64,000 bases of DNA from Streptomyces resistomycificus (GTDB lineage Bacteria > Actinomycetota > Actinomycetes > Streptomycetales > Streptomycetaceae): the NCBI RefSeq assembly GCF_001514265.1, contig NZ_KQ948997.1:186001-250000 (forward strand). Direction: 5' to 3'. Of this stretch, positions 8,276 to 17,177 are shown one piece after another. How positions within the stretch are numbered: position 1 is the first letter of the stretch; each line of letters begins with the position of its first letter. A program made the position numbers and the translations under genes. The notes under the pieces were generated by a model, which had not been told where the DNA came from, searched no databases, and saw nothing but the letters and a program-made list of their open reading frames with translations.

Positions 8276-10811
8276 GCCGCGCGTTGGTGTGGCGTGTCGG
8301 CTCCGCCGCGGCCGGGTCCTCGGGCCACGGGTGCTTCGGGTACCGGCCGCGCAGCTCCGCCCGTACGCCCTTGTAGCCGTCCTTCCAGAAGGAGGCCAGG
8401 TCGGCGGTGACGGCGGCGGGTCGCCCGGCGGGGGAGAGGAGGTGGACGAGCAGCGGCACCCCGGCGACCCGCGGTGACTCCTGCAGGCCGAACAGCTCCT
8501 GCAACTTCACGGCGAGGACGGGCTGTTCGGGATTGCCGTAGTCGATCCTGATCCGCGAGCCGCTCGGCACCGCGATCCGCTCGGGCGCCAGCTCGTCCAG
8601 CCGCCCGGCCTCGCCTGAGGCCCAGGGAAGCAGCCGGCCGAGCCCCTCCCCGGCATCGATCCGCGCGAGGTCGGCCCGCCTCCGCGCCCGTCCCAGCTCG
8701 GGCTCCAGCCACTCGTCCACGCGCGCGTACAGAGCGTCGTCGCCGACGTCGGGCCACGGTTCCCCGACGTGCAGACGCAGAAAGGCGAGCCGCCGGCGCA
8801 GGACGACGGCCTCGGGCGACCAGCGCAGCAGCCCGAGCCCCTCCTGCCGCAGCCCTTCGAGCAGCGCCTCCCGTACGAGACCGGTGTCGGCCTTCTTGAG
8901 CGGCCGCGTCGCCAACTCGACGGCCCCCAGCCGCTCGACCCGGCGGGCGACGACGTCGCCGTCGGCCCAGTGGACCTCGTCGCGTTCGTCGACGAAGGCA
9001 CGGGCGGCCGTCCGGGCGACCTCCTCGTCCACCACCGCCGCCAGCCGCACGCGCGCGTGGCCCTTGCCGACGGGACGGTCGGCGACCGCGACGGCGATCC
9101 AGGGGGCGCCCCGCAGACCGGACCCGTCACCGACCTCGGCGCGGGTCCCGGAGACCATCAGAAAGGAGCCGCCATCGGCCCGGGCGACGCGCTCCGGAAA
9201 CGCCAGAGCGGCGACGAGCCCGACACGGCCGTCCTCACCGGTGTCCCCAGGCCGACCTCCGACGTCGGTCCGCCCCGGAAGAGAGTCCCGGGCAGGCGGG
9301 TGGGAGAACCCGGTCGCGGCGGCCCGCAGCCTCCGTACCTCGGCACGCCACCGGCCGGCGTAGGCGTCACCCCCGCGCCGAGCGGTCCGCAGGGCCGCCG
9401 CCAGATCATCCCCGTACTCCCGGGGTGGCTCCTCGCTCAGCAGCGCGACCACCTCGGCGGCCCGCTCACCGCCCACCACCGCGGCGGAGTCCAGCAACGC
9501 CCGTCCCAGTCGGGGATGCAGCCCCAACCGCGCCAGCCGCAGGCCCCGTTCCGTGGCCCTTCCGGCGGAGTCGACCGCCCCGATCGCCGTCAGTACGTCC
9601 CGGGCCGCCGCCATGGCCCCACCTGGCGGCGGATCCAGCAGCGCGAGCCCGGCGGCCCCCGGATCGCCCCAGCAGGCAGCCTGCAGGGCGAACGCCGTCA
9701 GGTCGGCCACCTTGATCTCCGGAGCCGGGAAACGCGGCAGCCGGGCGTCCTCGACCTCGGCCCAGCACCGGTACACCGCCCCCGGAGCCTCGCGCCCGGC
9801 CCGCCCCGCCCGCTGCCGCCCCGCCGCCTGCGAGGCCCGGACCGTGGTCAGCGCGCTCAGCCCGCGCGCGTGGTCCACCCGAGGCTCCCGGGCCAGACCC
9901 GAGTCGACGACGACCCGCACACCGGGAACGGTCAGCGACGACTCCGCCACCGAGGTCGCCAGCACCACCCGGCGCCGCGCCGCGGGAGCCAGCACCGCGT
10001 CCTGCACGGCCGCGGGCGCCCGCCCGTGCACCTGGAGCACATCCACCTCGCCGAGAGCGCCCAGCTGCCCGGCGACCCGCGCGATCTCGCCGACCCCCGG
10101 CAGGAAGCACAGCACGTCCCCGGCCCGCTCGGCCAGCGCCCGCCGCACCACCGACGCCACATGCGTGAGCAGTGCGGGATCGACACGCATCCCGTGCGGC
10201 GGCCGTACGGGACGCGTCGGCGGCGCCCACACCACCTCCACCGGAAACGCCGCTCCCGTCGCCTCGACCACCGGGGCCCCGCCCAGCAGCCGCGCCCACC
10301 CGTCGGCGTCGGTGGTGGCGGACGCCGCCACCAGCCGCAGCTCCGGCCGCAGCGTCTCCCTCACGTCCCAGAGGAACGCCGCCGCCGTGTCCGCGTCCAG
10401 ATGCCGCTCATGGCACTCGTCGAGGACCACCACGTCGACCCCGGCCAGCTCCTGGTCGCGCTGCAACCGCTGCAACAGCACACCGGTCGTGACGACCTCC
10501 ACGCGCGCGTGCCGTCCCACGACCCGTTCTCCACGCACGGTGTAGCCGACGCTGTCGCCGACCTTCTCGCCCAGCAGCCACGCCATCCGCCGTGCGGCGG
10601 CCCGGGCGGCGATCCTGCGTGGCTCGGCCACGACCACCCGCCGCGCGGGCCCCTCGCCCAGCAGTCCCGCCAGGGCAAGCGGTACGAGGGTCGTCTTGCC
10701 GGTGCCGGGCGGCGCGACGAGCACCGCGGTGCCGTGCCCCTTCAGAGCGTCGTCCAGACCGGGCAGGGCACCGCGTACGGGCAGGGCGTCCAGAGCGTCG
10801 TAACGGATCAC
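8265..10811 (-). CDS. hrpB: ATP-dependent helicase HrpB
   Basis: An 848-residue DEAH-type RNA helicase of the HrpB family. Walker A is PPGTGKT at 34-40, the DECH box is at 131-134, motif III is VAASATT, and the helicase C motifs include TSVAESSLTVPGV and AGRQRAGRAGR. HA2/OB regions and the HrpB-specific C-terminus ending around SFWKDGYKGVRAELRGRYPKHPW follow. In bacteria this family is poorly characterised; RNA remodelling is assumed. The GTG at 10811 is taken because the conserved RYDALDALPVR start follows directly. It has no clear Shine-Dalgarno and may be leaderless. Confidence 0.93.
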   Translation of the reverse strand: MIRYDALDALPVRGALPGLDDALKGHGTAVLVAPPGTGKTTLVPLALAGLLGEGPARRVVVAEPRRIAARAAARRMAWLLGEKVGDSVGYTVRGERVVGRHARVEVVTTGVLLQRLQRDQELAGVDVVVLDECHERHLDADTAAAFLWDVRETLRPELRLVAASATTDADGWARLLGGAPVVEATGAAFPVEVVWAPPTRPVRPPHGMRVDPALLTHVASVVRRALAERAGDVLCFLPGVGEIARVAGQLGALGEVDVLQVHGRAPAAVQDAVLAPAARRRVVLATSVAESSLTVPGVRVVVDSGLAREPRVDHARGLSALTTVRASQAAGRQRAGRAGREAPGAVYRCWAEVEDARLPRFPAPEIKVADLTAFALQAACWGDPGAAGLALLDPPPGGAMAAARDVLTAIGAVDSAGRATERGLRLARLGLHPRLGRALLDSAAVVGGERAAEVVALLSEEPPREYGDDLAAALRTARRGGDAYAGRWRAEVRRLRAAATGFSHPPARDSLPGRTDVGGRPGDTGEDGRVGLVAALAFPERVARADGGSFLMVSGTRAEVGDGSGLRGAPWIAVAVADRPVGKGHARVRLAAVVDEEVARTAARAFVDERDEVHWADGDVVARRVERLGAVELATRPLKKADTGLVREALLEGLRQEGLGLLRWSPEAVVLRRRLAFLRLHVGEPWPDVGDDALYARVDEWLEPELGRARRRADLARIDAGEGLGRLLPWASGEAGRLDELAPERIAVPSGSRIRIDYGNPEQPVLAVKLQELFGLQESPRVAGVPLLVHLLSPAGRPAAVTADLASFWKDGYKGVRAELRGRYPKHPWPEDPAAAEPTRHTNARLRR

Positions 10812-10860
10812 GCCCCCAGTGTCGTACGCGCGCGGAAGCGGCCTCCACGCGCGCGGGCTT

Positions 10861-11673
10861 TCAGTCCCGTTCGCACACGAAGATCGCCGTACCGGGGATC
10901 AGGTTGCCGCGCAGCGGAGACCAGCCGCCCCACTCGGCGGTGTTCCAGGCCGGCCACTCCGGCTCGACCAGGTTCACCAGACGGAAGCCCCCGGCCACCA
11001 CGTCGCGCACCCGGTCGCCGAGCGTGCGGTGGTGCTCGACGTACACCGCGCGGCCCTCGTCGTCCTGCTCCACGTACGGCGTGCGGTCGAAGTACGAGGC
11101 GGAGACGGTCAGGCCCTCGGGGCCCGGCTCGTCGGGGAAGGCCCAGCGGATCGGGTGCGTCACGGAGAACACGAAACGGCCGCCCGGGCGCAGCACCCGG
11201 CGCACCTCCCTCAGGACCAGCACCGGGTCGGCGACGAAGGGCAGCGCGCCGTACGCCGAGCAGGCCAGGTCGAAGGAGCCGTCCGCGAAGGGCAGCGCCC
11301 CGGCGTCGGCGCACACCAGGGGGAACGGACCGCCGATGCGCAGCGCGTGCTGGAGCTGGCGGTGGGAGAGGTCCAGGGCGACCGGACGGGCCCCCTGCGC
11401 GGCCAGCCAGCGCGCGCACTGGGCCGCGCCGGCGCCGATCTCCAGGACGTCCTTGCCCTTCAGGTCCTCGGGCGGGCCGAGCAGCTCGGCCTCCACCTCG
11501 TCGAGTCCCTCGGGACTCCACACGAACCGGTCGTCCCCGAGGAACGTGCCGTGCTCGACCTGGTACTCGTCCGCGTTGCGGTCCCACCAGCCCCGGTTGG
11601 CCCGGGAACTCTCCGTGACGTCGGCCGCCCGCCGGGTCGCTTCCGGTTCGGGCGCTTCGGGCTCTTGGATGAT
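10861..11673 (-). CDS. Class I SAM-dependent methyltransferase with an apparent ATC start
   Basis: A Rossmann-fold methyltransferase with motif I VLEIGAGAAQCARWLA, a post-I acidic residue in VALDLSH, and the later LACSAYGALPFV and FSVTHPIRWAFPD blocks. The substrate is unknown. The first canonical in-frame start (GTG at 11523) lies inside conserved sequence: upstream codons encode SSRANRGWWDRNADEYQ, typical of the family amino end. From an in-frame TGA upstream of 11690 to 11523 there is no ATG, GTG, TTG or CTG. A GAGGGA ribosome binding site (complement of 11678-11683) stands before two consecutive ATC codons (11673-11671 and 11670-11668), so I place the start there. That gives about 270 residues. 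Confidence 0.8.
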   Translation of the reverse strand: MIQEPEAPEPEATRRAADVTESSRANRGWWDRNADEYQVEHGTFLGDDRFVWSPEGLDEVEAELLGPPEDLKGKDVLEIGAGAAQCARWLAAQGARPVALDLSHRQLQHALRIGGPFPLVCADAGALPFADGSFDLACSAYGALPFVADPVLVLREVRRVLRPGGRFVFSVTHPIRWAFPDEPGPEGLTVSASYFDRTPYVEQDDEGRAVYVEHHRTLGDRVRDVVAGGFRLVNLVEPEWPAWNTAEWGGWSPLRGNLIPGTAIFVCERD

Positions 11674-11821
11674 CGGCTCCCTCGTATTAATGTGCGGGCT
11701 CTTCGGTGCGACTCGTCGCGGCGCGCGTCACTCCGGGCGCCTTTTCGGGCCCGCGTGGCCTCGTGAGACAGGTTTTGTGCCGGGTATGCGGCGATCCGCC
11801 CCGGGTGTGCGCCTTCGCGCA

Positions 11822-11850
11822 TTGACCCTGCCCGGCTGCCCCCGTATGCT
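11822..11850 (+). promoter_or_regulatory. Housekeeping sigma promoter of rpsA
   Basis: TTGACC (11822-11827), a 17-base spacer and TATGCT (11845-11850) give a near-consensus vegetative promoter. It leaves a leader of roughly 190 bases before rpsA, long enough for the autogenous control usual for ribosomal protein S1, though I see no specific structure. Confidence 0.7.
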
Positions 11851-12050
11851 ACAAGTTGCGCTGCGGGCCTGCGCACCTCAGACGTAGCAGGTCGCGCTCG
11901 CATCTGTATGTATGTCCCCTCGGTTGTCGAGGCGCATCACCGATTTCAGGTGAGGCGCTTCCTTGGCTGTCCGGCCTTCTGCAGAGCGAAACGGGCTCCC
12001 GGCGTAAGCAGTACCTACGACTCACCGTCCGTACCGGAGCCCTTTCCCAC

Positions 12051-13556
12051 ATGACGAGCAGCACCGAGACCACCGCAACCACCCCGCAGGTAGCGGTCAA
12101 CGACATCGGTAACGAGGAAGCCTTCCTCGCCGCGATCGACGAGACGATCAAGTACTTCAACGACGGCGACATCGTCGACGGCGTCATCGTGAAGGTCGAC
12201 CGGGACGAGGTCCTGCTCGACATCGGTTACAAGACCGAAGGTGTCATCCCGAGCCGCGAGCTCTCGATCAAGCACGACGTCGACCCGAACGAGGTCGTCA
12301 AGGTCGGCGACGAGATCGAGGCCCTTGTTCTCCAGAAGGAGGACAAGGAAGGCCGCCTGATCCTCTCGAAGAAGCGTGCCCAGTACGAGCGCGCCTGGGG
12401 CACCATCGAGAAGATCAAGGAAGAGGACGGCATCGTCACCGGTACCGTCATCGAGGTCGTCAAGGGTGGTCTCATCCTCGACATCGGCCTCCGTGGCTTC
12501 CTGCCGGCTTCCCTCGTCGAGATGCGCCGCGTCCGCGACCTCCAGCCCTACGTGGGCAAGGAGCTCGAGGCCAAGATCATCGAGCTGGACAAGAACCGCA
12601 ACAACGTGGTCCTGTCCCGCCGTGCCTGGCTGGAGCAGACCCAGTCCGAGGTCCGCCAGACGTTCCTCACCACCCTCCAGAAGGGTCAGGTCCGTTCCGG
12701 CGTCGTCTCCTCGATCGTCAACTTCGGTGCCTTCGTGGACCTGGGTGGCGTCGACGGTCTCGTGCACGTCTCGGAGCTCTCCTGGAAGCACATCGACCAC
12801 CCCTCCGAGGTTGTCGAGGTCGGCCAGGAAGTCACCGTCGAGGTTCTCGACGTCGACATGGACCGCGAGCGCGTCTCCCTCTCGCTCAAGGCGACGCAGG
12901 AAGACCCGTGGCAGCAGTTCGCCCGGACCCACCAGATCGGTCAGGTCGTCCCGGGTAAGGTCACCAAGCTCGTTCCCTTCGGTGCGTTCGTGCGCGTCGA
13001 CGAGGGCATCGAGGGCCTGGTCCACATCTCCGAGCTGGCCGAGCGCCACGTGGAGATCCCGGAGCAGGTCGTCCAGGTCAACGACGAGATCTTCGTCAAG
13101 GTCATCGACATCGACCTCGAGCGCCGTCGCATCAGCCTCTCGCTGAAGCAGGCCAACGAGTCCTTCGGTTCCGACCCGGCCTCGGTGGAGTTCGACCCGA
13201 CCCTGTACGGCATGGCCGCGTCGTACGACGACCAGGGCAACTACATCTACCCCGAGGGCTTCGACCCCGAGACCAACGACTGGCTCGAGGGCTACGAGTC
13301 CCAGCGTGAGGTGTGGGAGAACCAGTACGCCGAGGCGCAGACGCGCTTCGAGCAGCACCAGGCTCAGGTCATCAAGTCCCGCGAGGCCGACGAGGCCGCT
13401 GCCGCCGAGGGTGGCGAGGCTGCTGCCCCGGCCGCTGCCGGTGGCAGTGGTGGCGGCGGTTCGTACTCCTCCGAGGGTGCGGACAACTCCGGCGCGCTGG
13501 CCTCGGACGAGGCGCTTGCCGCGCTTCGCGAGAAGCTGGCCGGTGGGCAGAGCTGA
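12051..13556 (+). CDS. rpsA: 30S ribosomal protein S1
   Basis: A 501-residue S1 protein that helps the 30S subunit capture mRNA. It has four S1 (OB-fold) RNA-binding repeats at roughly 37-105, 122-190, 207-276 and 292-362; the last two are most canonical (GVVSSIVNFGAFVDLGG.DGLVHVSEL and GKVTKLVPFGAFVRVDEG). A glycine/alanine/glutamate-rich tail follows. Four repeats are typical of actinobacterial S1; E. coli has six. The ATG follows ggag at 12036-12039 at a rather long distance. Codon use is strongly biased, as expected for a highly expressed gene. A vegetative promoter and a strong terminator bracket it as a single transcription unit. Confidence 0.97.
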   Translation: MTSSTETTATTPQVAVNDIGNEEAFLAAIDETIKYFNDGDIVDGVIVKVDRDEVLLDIGYKTEGVIPSRELSIKHDVDPNEVVKVGDEIEALVLQKEDKEGRLILSKKRAQYERAWGTIEKIKEEDGIVTGTVIEVVKGGLILDIGLRGFLPASLVEMRRVRDLQPYVGKELEAKIIELDKNRNNVVLSRRAWLEQTQSEVRQTFLTTLQKGQVRSGVVSSIVNFGAFVDLGGVDGLVHVSELSWKHIDHPSEVVEVGQEVTVEVLDVDMDRERVSLSLKATQEDPWQQFARTHQIGQVVPGKVTKLVPFGAFVRVDEGIEGLVHISELAERHVEIPEQVVQVNDEIFVKVIDIDLERRRISLSLKQANESFGSDPASVEFDPTLYGMAASYDDQGNYIYPEGFDPETNDWLEGYESQREVWENQYAEAQTRFEQHQAQVIKSREADEAAAAEGGEAAAPAAAGGSGGGGSYSSEGADNSGALASDEALAALREKLAGGQS

Positions 13557-13580
13557 CGCCCGCTGAGCGATAGCTCCTGA

Positions 13581-13616
13581 CTGAGGGCCCGTACCTTTCG
13601 AGGTACGGGCCCTCAG
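13581..13616 (+). terminator. Terminator of rpsA
   Basis: A 15-bp perfect inverted repeat, ctgagggcccgtacc (13581-13595) with ggtacgggccctcag (13602-13616) around a 6-base loop, 25 bases after the rpsA stop. Confidence 0.9.
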
Positions 13617-13755
13617 CCGTGTGCGACCCAGGGCCGGTGACGCAGCGCACCCGTCCATGAAAAGGCCGTAAGACATGCCTGATCAGGGCTGTGGGCGGGA
13701 ATGCCCATCCTCTGCGCCGCGTTGTGCAGTACGAACACGAGGAGGAGCGGTCACA

Positions 13756-14694
13756 GTGCTTGATCCGCAGGGTTTGTACGCATGGGAGCCGAAGGGCCTC
13801 GCCGTTGTCGACATGGCGCTCGCCCAGGAGTCGGCCGGTCTTGTCATGCTCTACCACTTCGACGGATACATCGACGCGGGCGAGACCGGCGACCAGATCG
13901 TCGACCGGGTCCTCGACTCGCTGCCCCACCAGGTCGTCGCCCGCTTCGACCACGACCGGCTCGTGGACTACCGCGCCCGCCGCCCGTTGCTGACGTTCAA
14001 GCGCGACCGCTGGGTCGAGTACGAGGAGCCCACCATCGAGGTGCGGCTCGTCCAGGACGCCACCGGAGCGCCCTTCCTGCTGCTGTCGGGTCCCGAACCC
14101 GACGTCGAGTGGGAGCGCTTCGCCGCCGCGGTCCAGCAGGTCGTGGAGCGTCTCGGCGTGCGTCTGTCGGTCAACTTCCACGGCATTCCCATGGGCGTCC
14201 CGCACACCCGCCCGGTGGGCCTCACCCCGCACGGCAACCGCCACGACCTCGTCCCGGGCCACCGCAGCCCCTTCGACGAGGCCCAGGTGCCCGGCAGCGC
14301 CGAGGCCCTGGTCGAGTACCGCCTCATGGAGGCCGGCCACGACGTCCTGGGCGTCGCCGCACACGTGCCGCACTACATCGCCCGCTCGCCGTACCCGGAC
14401 GCGGCGCTGACGGCCCTGGAGTCCATCACGGCGGCCACCGGGCTGGTGCTGCCCGGCATCGCGCACGCGCTGCGCACGGAGGCCCACCGCACGCAGACCG
14501 AGATCGAGCGCCAGATCCGGGAGGGCGACGAGGACCTGGTCGCGCTCGTGCAGGGTCTGGAGCACCAGTACGACGCGGCCGCGGGCGCCGAGACACGCGG
14601 CAACATGATCGCCGAGCCCGTCGACATCCCCTCGGCGGACGAGATCGGCCTCGAGTTCGAGCGGTTCCTCGCGGAACGGGAGGGCGAGGGCTGA
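13756..14694 (+). CDS. PAC2 family protein
   Basis: A 312-residue soluble protein of the PAC2 (proteasome assembly chaperone 2-like) family, recognised by MLYHFDGYIDAGETGDQI near the start, LLLSGPEPDVEWERF, and NFHGIPMGVPHTRP. Actinobacteria have proteasomes, but a chaperone role for these bacterial PAC2 proteins is not established. The GTG at 13756 is 8 bases after a GGAGGAG site (13741-13747). The C-terminal helix (IGLEFERFLAERE) is acidic. Confidence 0.85.
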   Translation: MLDPQGLYAWEPKGLAVVDMALAQESAGLVMLYHFDGYIDAGETGDQIVDRVLDSLPHQVVARFDHDRLVDYRARRPLLTFKRDRWVEYEEPTIEVRLVQDATGAPFLLLSGPEPDVEWERFAAAVQQVVERLGVRLSVNFHGIPMGVPHTRPVGLTPHGNRHDLVPGHRSPFDEAQVPGSAEALVEYRLMEAGHDVLGVAAHVPHYIARSPYPDAALTALESITAATGLVLPGIAHALRTEAHRTQTEIERQIREGDEDLVALVQGLEHQYDAAAGAETRGNMIAEPVDIPSADEIGLEFERFLAEREGEG

Positions 14695-14719
14695 GCCCTC
14701 CCGCCTCCCGCCGGGTGCG

Positions 14720-14742
14720 CTGTCGGTGCCAGGCCCTAAGCT
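14720..14742 (+). promoter_or_regulatory. PafBC-type promoter of coaE
   Basis: CTGTCGGTG (14720-14728), 8 bases, TAAGCT (14737-14742), then exactly 7 bases to the coaE ATG at 14750. The R position of the consensus is G here. The coaE ATG has no Shine-Dalgarno, consistent with a leaderless transcript. Confidence 0.75.
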
Positions 14743-14749
14743 TCGGCTC

Positions 14750-15379
14750 ATGCTGAAGGTGGGCCTGACCGGCGGCATCGGTGCCGGCAAGAGTGAAGTG
14801 TCGCGACTGCTCGTCGCGTGCGGTGCCGTGCTGGTCGACGCGGACCGGATCGCCCGCGAGGTGGTCGCACCGGGCACGCCCGGGCTCGCCGCGGTCGTCG
14901 ACGCGTTCGGCGCGGCGGTGCTCGGCGCCGACGGCTCCCTGGACCGCCCCAGGCTGGGCTCGATCGTCTTCGCCGACCCCGAGAAGCTCGCCGTCCTCAA
15001 CTCGATCGTGCACCCCCTGGTGGGCGCCCGCTCCCGGGAACTCGAATCGGCCGCCGCCGGGGACGCCGTCGTCGTCCATGACGTCCCGCTCCTCACGGAG
15101 AACGGCCTCGCCCCGCTGTACGACGTCGTGGTGGTCGTAGACGCCGCCCCCGAGACCCAGCTCGACCGCCTGGTCACCCTGCGCGGCATGACCGAGGCCG
15201 ACGCCCGCGCCCGCATGGCCGCCCAGGCGACCCGCGACGAGCGCCTGCGGATCGCGGACATCGTCATCGACAACGACGTACCGCTGCCGGACCTGGAGCG
15301 ACGCGTCCGGGACGTGTGGGCGGACCTCGTGCACAGAGCCCACGCGCACGGGGTCTCGTCCCGCCCGCCCCAGGAATAG
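14750..15379 (+). CDS. coaE: Dephospho-CoA kinase
   Basis: A 209-residue P-loop kinase catalysing the last step of coenzyme A synthesis, ATP-dependent phosphorylation of the ribose 3'-OH of dephospho-CoA. It opens MLKVGLTGGIGAGKSEVS with Walker A GGIGAGKS, followed by LVDADRIARE, LDRPRLGSIVF, HPLVG and the lid region, and DVPLLTENGL. The C-terminal UPF0157-like extension seen in some actinobacteria is absent. The ATG lies 7 bases after the -10 of a PafBC-type promoter, so a leaderless mRNA is predicted. That start also gives the exact family amino end. Confidence 0.96.
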   Translation: MLKVGLTGGIGAGKSEVSRLLVACGAVLVDADRIAREVVAPGTPGLAAVVDAFGAAVLGADGSLDRPRLGSIVFADPEKLAVLNSIVHPLVGARSRELESAAAGDAVVVHDVPLLTENGLAPLYDVVVVVDAAPETQLDRLVTLRGMTEADARARMAAQATRDERLRIADIVIDNDVPLPDLERRVRDVWADLVHRAHAHGVSSRPPQE

Positions 15380-15428
15380 CGGGCCCCGCCCGGGCGTTGA
15401 ACCGTCCCAGTGAGGGAAGGACTCTGCC

Positions 15429-15809
15429 GTGCCCGAGACCAGCGGTTCGACCGGACGTACTCCGGAGACGCATGTCATCGACTTCCGTGCCGCCGAGCAA
15501 CTGCTCGCCGCACGGGACCCGCGGGGCGCGGTGAAGCTGCTCGACGCCGTCATCGCCGCCCACCCGGAGAACACCGCCGCCCGGCTGCTGCGCGCCCGCG
15601 CGTTCTTCGCGGCCGCGCAACTGCGCCCCGCCGAGCTGGAGTTCACCATCGTCCTGGAGCGTGAGCCGGACAACGCGTTCGCGCACTTCGCGCTCGCCCG
15701 GACCTACGAGCGCCAGGCCCGCCCCGACCAGGCCCGACGCCACTTCCGCCTGGCGGCCGCGCTGGACCCGAACCCGCAGTACCTGGAGGCGGCACGCTTC
15801 GACTCGTGA
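15429..15809 (+). CDS. Tetratricopeptide repeat protein
   Basis: A 126-residue protein with about two to three TPR units in the helical part (AEQLLAARDPRGAVKLLDAVIAAHP; ARLLRARAFFAAAQL; AHFALARTYERQARPDQARR). I infer a small protein-protein adaptor. The GTG start follows a gagggaagg site. It probably shares a transcript with coaE, which ends 49 bases upstream. Partner unknown. Confidence 0.85.
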   Translation: MPETSGSTGRTPETHVIDFRAAEQLLAARDPRGAVKLLDAVIAAHPENTAARLLRARAFFAAAQLRPAELEFTIVLEREPDNAFAHFALARTYERQARPDQARRHFRLAAALDPNPQYLEAARFDS

Positions 15810-15818
15810 GCCGGCCGC

Positions 15819-16085
15819 CTACGGGGGAGGGTTCTCCGGGGGCCGGTAGGGCGGGATGTCGCGGCCCGGCTGGTAGTGCGGGCCCTGGCGGATGTGCCTG
15901 AGGATCATCATCATGTCGACGGTGACGACCAGCCACAGCACGCCGCAGGCGATCGCCCACCCCGGTCGTCCGGCGAGCGCGAAGGCCACCGTCCCGAAGA
16001 TCGCCCAGACCAGCCCCCACACGCTCAGCCAGAACCGCACCCGCAGAGCACTGCGCGCTGTCCTCGGTTCACTGCCCGTACGCAT
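15819..16085 (-). CDS. Small two-span membrane protein
   Basis: An 88-residue protein with a basic start (MRTGSEPRTARSALRVRFW), two adjacent hydrophobic helices (about 20-39 and 43-63) and a proline-rich tail ending RPPENPPP. It is convergent with the TPR gene, 9 bases away, and divergent from the acyltransferase. A gaagaggag site supports this ATG; a GTG three codons upstream is too close to that site. No family recognised beyond conserved Streptomyces hypothetical. Confidence 0.7.
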   Translation of the reverse strand: MRTGSEPRTARSALRVRFWLSVWGLVWAIFGTVAFALAGRPGWAIACGVLWLVVTVDMMMILRHIRQGPHYQPGRDIPPYRPPENPPP

Positions 16086-16163
16086 CGAGATCACTACTCC
16101 TCTTCGGTAAGTACCCTGCACAGCGGACGTTTCACCGAAGAGGACCGAACGGAGGGGGCGGGC

Positions 16164-17063
16164 GTGCTTCCGGATGCCGACGAGCTGGCCGAGGTGCTGC
16201 TGGATCTCGCCGTACCGCACGAGGACATCAGCGAACTCGTCCGGATGGGCCGACGGGTCACGGACGACCCGGAGCTGGTGCGGCTGCTGGAGGGCGCGGT
16301 CCAGGAGCTGGTCAGGGACATGGGGGAGGCCGGCCGCCCGGTCGAGCCGCCCGAGCTCGACTGGGCGACGGGGGCGCTGCAGCGGTGTTTCCCCGTCTAC
16401 GTGTTCGTGGCGGCGCTGCCCCACACCCGCGCCTACCACCGTGAGCGCGGTGTCCCGGCCGACGTCTCCCGGCGCACCCTCGCCGACCTGGGACGCAACA
16501 TGGCGGTGCACCGCAGGAGGTACGGCAGGACCGGGGTGGAGGCTCCGCGGTGGCTCACCCACCACTTCCGGGGCGAGCTCTACCAACTGGGCCGCCTGCA
16601 GTTCGAGCGCGCGGCGCACGGACAGCGGACGGGACAGGCGCTCGCGGCGGCAGGGCTGGACGTGGCCCCCGGCACGCCCTGTCTGAACCTCCACATCCCC
16701 GACTTCCTCGGCCCGCTGTCACCGGGCGCCTGCGACCGCTCGCTGGCGCTGGCCGCGGAGTTCTTCGCCCGGTGCTTCCCCGAGGAGAAGTACCGGGCCG
16801 CGCTCTGCCACTCCTGGCTGCTCGATCCGCAGCTCAGGGACTACCTGCCGGCCGACTCCAACATCGTCCGGTTCCAGGGTCGCTTCCAGGCCGCCCGCGA
16901 GGACACCGAGCCGGCGGACACCGAGCCGGTCCGGTTCGTCTTCGGTGATCCCGACCTGCCGGTGGAGACCCTGCCACGGCGAACGCCGGTGGAACGGGCC
17001 GTGGGCGATCACCTGCGGGCCGGCAAGCACTGGTACATGGGGCACGGCTGGTTCCCGCTGTGA
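16164..17063 (+). CDS. Stand-alone GNAT-type acyltransferase (NAT_N/GNAT_C)
   Basis: A 299-residue protein that I recognise as the two-domain acyltransferase with an N-terminal helical NAT_N-like domain (about 5-130) and a C-terminal GNAT_C-like domain (about 135-275), including PCLNLHIPDFLGPLSP and CHSWLLDPQL. It should transfer an acyl group from acyl-CoA, but the substrate is unknown. A GGAGGGGG site (16151-16158) fixes the GTG start. A short acidic insert, EDTEPADTEP, sits between two strands near the C-terminus and contains a small repeat. Confidence 0.75.
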   Translation: MLPDADELAEVLLDLAVPHEDISELVRMGRRVTDDPELVRLLEGAVQELVRDMGEAGRPVEPPELDWATGALQRCFPVYVFVAALPHTRAYHRERGVPADVSRRTLADLGRNMAVHRRRYGRTGVEAPRWLTHHFRGELYQLGRLQFERAAHGQRTGQALAAAGLDVAPGTPCLNLHIPDFLGPLSPGACDRSLALAAEFFARCFPEEKYRAALCHSWLLDPQLRDYLPADSNIVRFQGRFQAAREDTEPADTEPVRFVFGDPDLPVETLPRRTPVERAVGDHLRAGKHWYMGHGWFPL

Positions 17064-17177
17064 TCGGGCACGACCGGGTGCCGCCGCGCGCAGGCACGGC
17101 TGGGTCCCGTCGTAACTCGGACGGGTGAACGCGCGGAGGGCGGGAACCGGCGTGCGGGCACGGCCCGTTGGACGGGC

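Noticed and set aside
11460..11523. GTG at 11523 as the true start of the methyltransferase
   Set aside because: It would delete conserved N-terminal residues (WWDRNADEYQ and following), and no RBS precedes it.
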